From contig NC_092859.1 of the NCBI RefSeq assembly GCF_032062135.1, positions 85,222,511-85,286,510 on the forward strand: a DNA stretch of 64,000 bases, read 5' to 3'. The notes beneath the pieces are model-generated. The model ran no database searches. It was given only the letters and a program-made list of their open reading frames with translations, and had not been told where the DNA came from. The position numbers were made by a program, and so were the translations under genes. This document shows, in pieces, positions 61,571 through 64,000 of the stretch; position 1 is the first letter of the stretch; each line of letters begins with the position of its first letter. Source of the stretch: Pyxicephalus adspersus (taxonomy: Eukaryota > Chordata > Amphibia > Anura > Pyxicephalidae).

Positions 61571-62490
61571 ACCTCTATACAGCCTACAGCACAGGCTGCG
61601 GGGCTCCTTGTAATGTCAATTATTGAGGCATAGGGGGCGACATTACTGACTGCAACATGGTCATTCATTGCCTGACATTGATCTCAATCCAGTATCTAGA
61701 ACTTGGAGCTCACTTAGCATGGCTGCTGATTTATTCAGATATGCAGAATCCTGGTCACTTTCTGTGATCTGCACTGGAAGGGCCATCTTACTTAAACTAC
61801 TAATCCTTCATTCCACATGTAGAAGACACATCTGACATCCAACTTCAGTAACAATCATGGCGCCCTCCATAGATATAGAGGGGTCAGTGAGCCTAGTCAC
61901 CCAGAAAGTGTCCTAGGATTAATTGGAACCAATAGAACCCTTATACCCAACGCCGGACACAATGCTATACATTTTTATTTTTAGATATGGATTTACCTAA
62001 AGCCACAAGATCAGCATGCCAGTGGGGGGGGCATGCATCTTCAGAGACCAATAAATGTATTCAGTGTTAATTTACTAATGTGAGGAAACTGGTATATTCA
62101 GTGCTCCAGGTAACATACAACAGTTATTCCATTATTATATATATGAATGACAAATACATGTTTACAGGCAATGGCAAGTTCCTGTATACTTTGGCAAGAA
62201 ATCAGTCTTCAAGTCAGTTCTTGGTCTTAGATGAGCTAATGAACATTATGCAATATCTGCATACCTCTGTATGGGTACTATGAATCACTTTTTACACAAG
62301 CAGCAGTCTACATCAGGATCTCATTACTTTGTAATAGTTTCATTACGTTCTACTTTATTACCTATAGTATCATCTACTCTGCTTGTATAGCCTAAATAGT
62401 TAACCTCAGTACGAGGAAGGGCTGTGATAGATGAAGATGTCCACATTGGCAAGGGAGTTGGGAATGTTTAATTCCTGGAGGTTACATGAG
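61571..62490. other. intergenic, no gene seen
   Basis: Upstream of the rassf3 promoter. No domain or splice-bounded open frame. Confidence 0.6.
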
Positions 62491-62494
62491 TAAC

Positions 62495-62632
62495 CTAGAT
62501 TGTAAGCACTTTAGGGCAGGGTCCTCTCCTCCTCCTGTGTCACTGTCTGTATTTGTCTGTCATTTGCAACCCCTATTTAATGTACAGCACTGCATATTAT
62601 GTTGGCACTATATAAATCCTGTTTATTGATAA
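62495..62632 (+). repeat. short interspersed repeat
   Basis: agattgtaagcactttaggg ... taatgtacagcactgcatat ... gcactatataaatcctgttt attgataata; best-preserved short copy. Confidence 0.88.
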
Positions 62633-63687
62633 TATCAAGGTTCTGCTTTAACCGTGGCAGAATTTTCAGTGTTTCAGTGTTTTGCCCTGGCAGTGTGAGG
62701 CAGAGATATATACATCTAACAAAGAGATAAAAAGTAATAACAATTTTATTTGGTTGTTAAAACAAACTACTTTTTTATTGGTTGGCTGAAGTTCAGCTTT
62801 AAATGTAATGTAACAAAAAAATTACCCTGATAAACAACTTGCTTTTCTTTTGTAAGTTCTAATATGTATAATAAATATGGTATTGTCATCATGCTCTACA
62901 TATCCATTACCTCGTTTTCTCATTATCATTAGGGTAGTTCCTTTCTCCCATCCCTAAGGTCAGATTCCAAGCATTCATGGAGGTAGATTACTGCCACCAC
63001 CCTTTCCTCCAAGCAAATAGTCACAGTAACACCTTTACATTGAGATCAATGCTCTAAATTATGTAGTAAGATCAAAGCATAGCACGCTCATTGTTTGAGT
63101 AACTTGTACACAACTTGGACATGGTTGGTCCTTTAATGCACCAGTCACGCAGAATAAGTATAAAGATGATGAAAGGTCTGTGCTTTCAGGACAGAATCTT
63201 CTCCCCTTTCTACTGAAGCAAAACAGAACATGAATACTATTGTCTTAAAATTATGCTGAAAACTACAACATCATTTAACAACCCAGGACTTAGGTCTAAA
63301 GTTAGCTGTCCATGCTTTATTGCACCGTGCAGTGCTGTCAGTGAACTGCTTCCAAAGACTGCATCAGAATTCCACCACTAAAAGTAAAGAGAGCCCACCA
63401 TTAAACACTAAAATATTAGCCTAGATGTAAAAGGGCATTTTAAATAACTACATCCTATTCTAAACCTGAATCGAAATAAAGGGCCAGTCTTTGAACATTT
63501 TTTAAAGGTTCATTTATGTTTTAGGTATCAGGATAGCTGACCCTACCTGTAGTTCACTTTTACTATTTATATGTTACAAATACTGATTTGAAAGCCGCCA
63601 AACACACATGTATCAAAGGCTGTAAAAACTACTCTCATATAACAAAAGATTGTAAAATCTAAACCATTCCATTACATATGTTTTCTA

Positions 63688-63936
63688 CATAGCACAATGG
63701 CTCAGTGGTTAGCACCCTGGCCTTTGCAGCTCTAGATCCCAGGATCAAACATTGGCCAGGACACTATCTGCTTTGAGTTTGCAGGTTCTCCTCGTGTTTG
63801 TCTAGGCTTCCTCCAAAATTGACCTTAGACTGACTATGACTTATGACATGGTAGAGACATTAGATTGTGAGCTCCTTTGGGGGACAGCTAATGACATGAC
63901 TATGGACTTTGTACAGCACTGCTTAAAATGTCTGCG

Positions 63937-63945
<9 letters not shown>
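63688..63945 (+). repeat. tRNA-related SINE-like repeat, long form
   Basis: Begins acaatggctcagtggttagc, which fits a Pol III box A; a degenerate box B (aggatcaaac) follows near 63741. It then runs through gccaggacactatctgc, ttagattgtgagctccttt and gtacagcactgc to GCGCTATATA. The short copies elsewhere correspond to its 3' half. Confidence 0.75.

Positions 63946-63980
<35 letters not shown>
63940..63980. repeat. TA microsatellite
   Basis: TA repeat directly extending the TATATA end of the SINE-like element. Confidence 0.92.
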
Positions 63981-63982
<2 letters not shown>

Positions 63983-64000
63983 TGTAAAAATCTTAGGAGA

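Noticed and set aside
63690..63760. Possible tRNA gene from GGCTCAGTGGTTAGC
   Set aside because: Box A-like only, box B degenerate and no cloverleaf; it is the head of a SINE-like repeat.

Overview
This is a vertebrate nuclear window, most likely from a frog. Evidence: spliced genes with GT/AG introns; anuran-type repeats as I remember them (CR1 LINE, DIRS-like element, a TTAA-flanked piggyBac-like MITE, several TIR MITE families, and many copies of a short repeat ending in GCGCTATATAAAT); and a gns/rassf3 gene pair that is also adjacent on human chromosome 12q14. Species assignment is inference. One 500-base N gap lies at 20938-21437. No operons, CRISPR arrays, rRNA or convincing tRNA genes were seen.

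Three genes can be read exon by exon. (1) The 3' part of gns (N-acetylglucosamine-6-sulfatase) lies on the + strand, six exonic blocks between 920 and 9274. The upstream exons with the sulfatase catalytic cysteine lie outside the window. One block is broken: an exon (2009-2059) is joined directly to the last bases of an intron, with about 18 codons and the rest of the intron missing. (2) A complete APMAP-like gene lies on the - strand (14917-27363). It has nine coding segments summing to 1140 nt, giving 379 aa plus stop, and its ATG is split across the first intron. (3) A complete rassf3 gene lies on the - strand (36631-61195). It has five coding exons summing to 750 nt, giving 249 aa plus stop, a 22 kb first intron and a candidate 51 nt in-frame cassette exon at 42322-42372. 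gns and the APMAP-like gene converge tail to tail; the APMAP-like gene and rassf3 run head to tail. Human APMAP is, to my knowledge, on chromosome 20, so this copy beside gns/rassf3 may be a separate paralogue.

Layout. 1-9274: gns exons, with a degenerate near full-length CR1 LINE (about 3841-8230) in the last intron. 9275-14916: convergent intergenic region with a PIF/Harbinger-like-ended element, a palindromic 841 bp TIR element and a piggyBac-like MITE. 14917-27480: APMAP-like gene, whose largest intron holds a relic with inverted termini and DIRS-type coding traces (about 20.4-25.8 kb). 27524-28322: a 44-bp minisatellite just upstream of its first exon. 28.3-36.6 kb: intergenic repeats and the probable rassf3 3'UTR. 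36.6-61.2 kb: rassf3. 61.09-61.57 kb: CpG-rich rassf3 promoter. 61.6-64 kb: intergenic with two short repeat copies.

The three proteins do not form one pathway: a lysosomal glycosaminoglycan hydrolase, a membrane beta-propeller protein and a Ras-association/SARAH scaffold. I saw no novel multi-gene system. The points most worth checking are gene-structure oddities and transposon structures.
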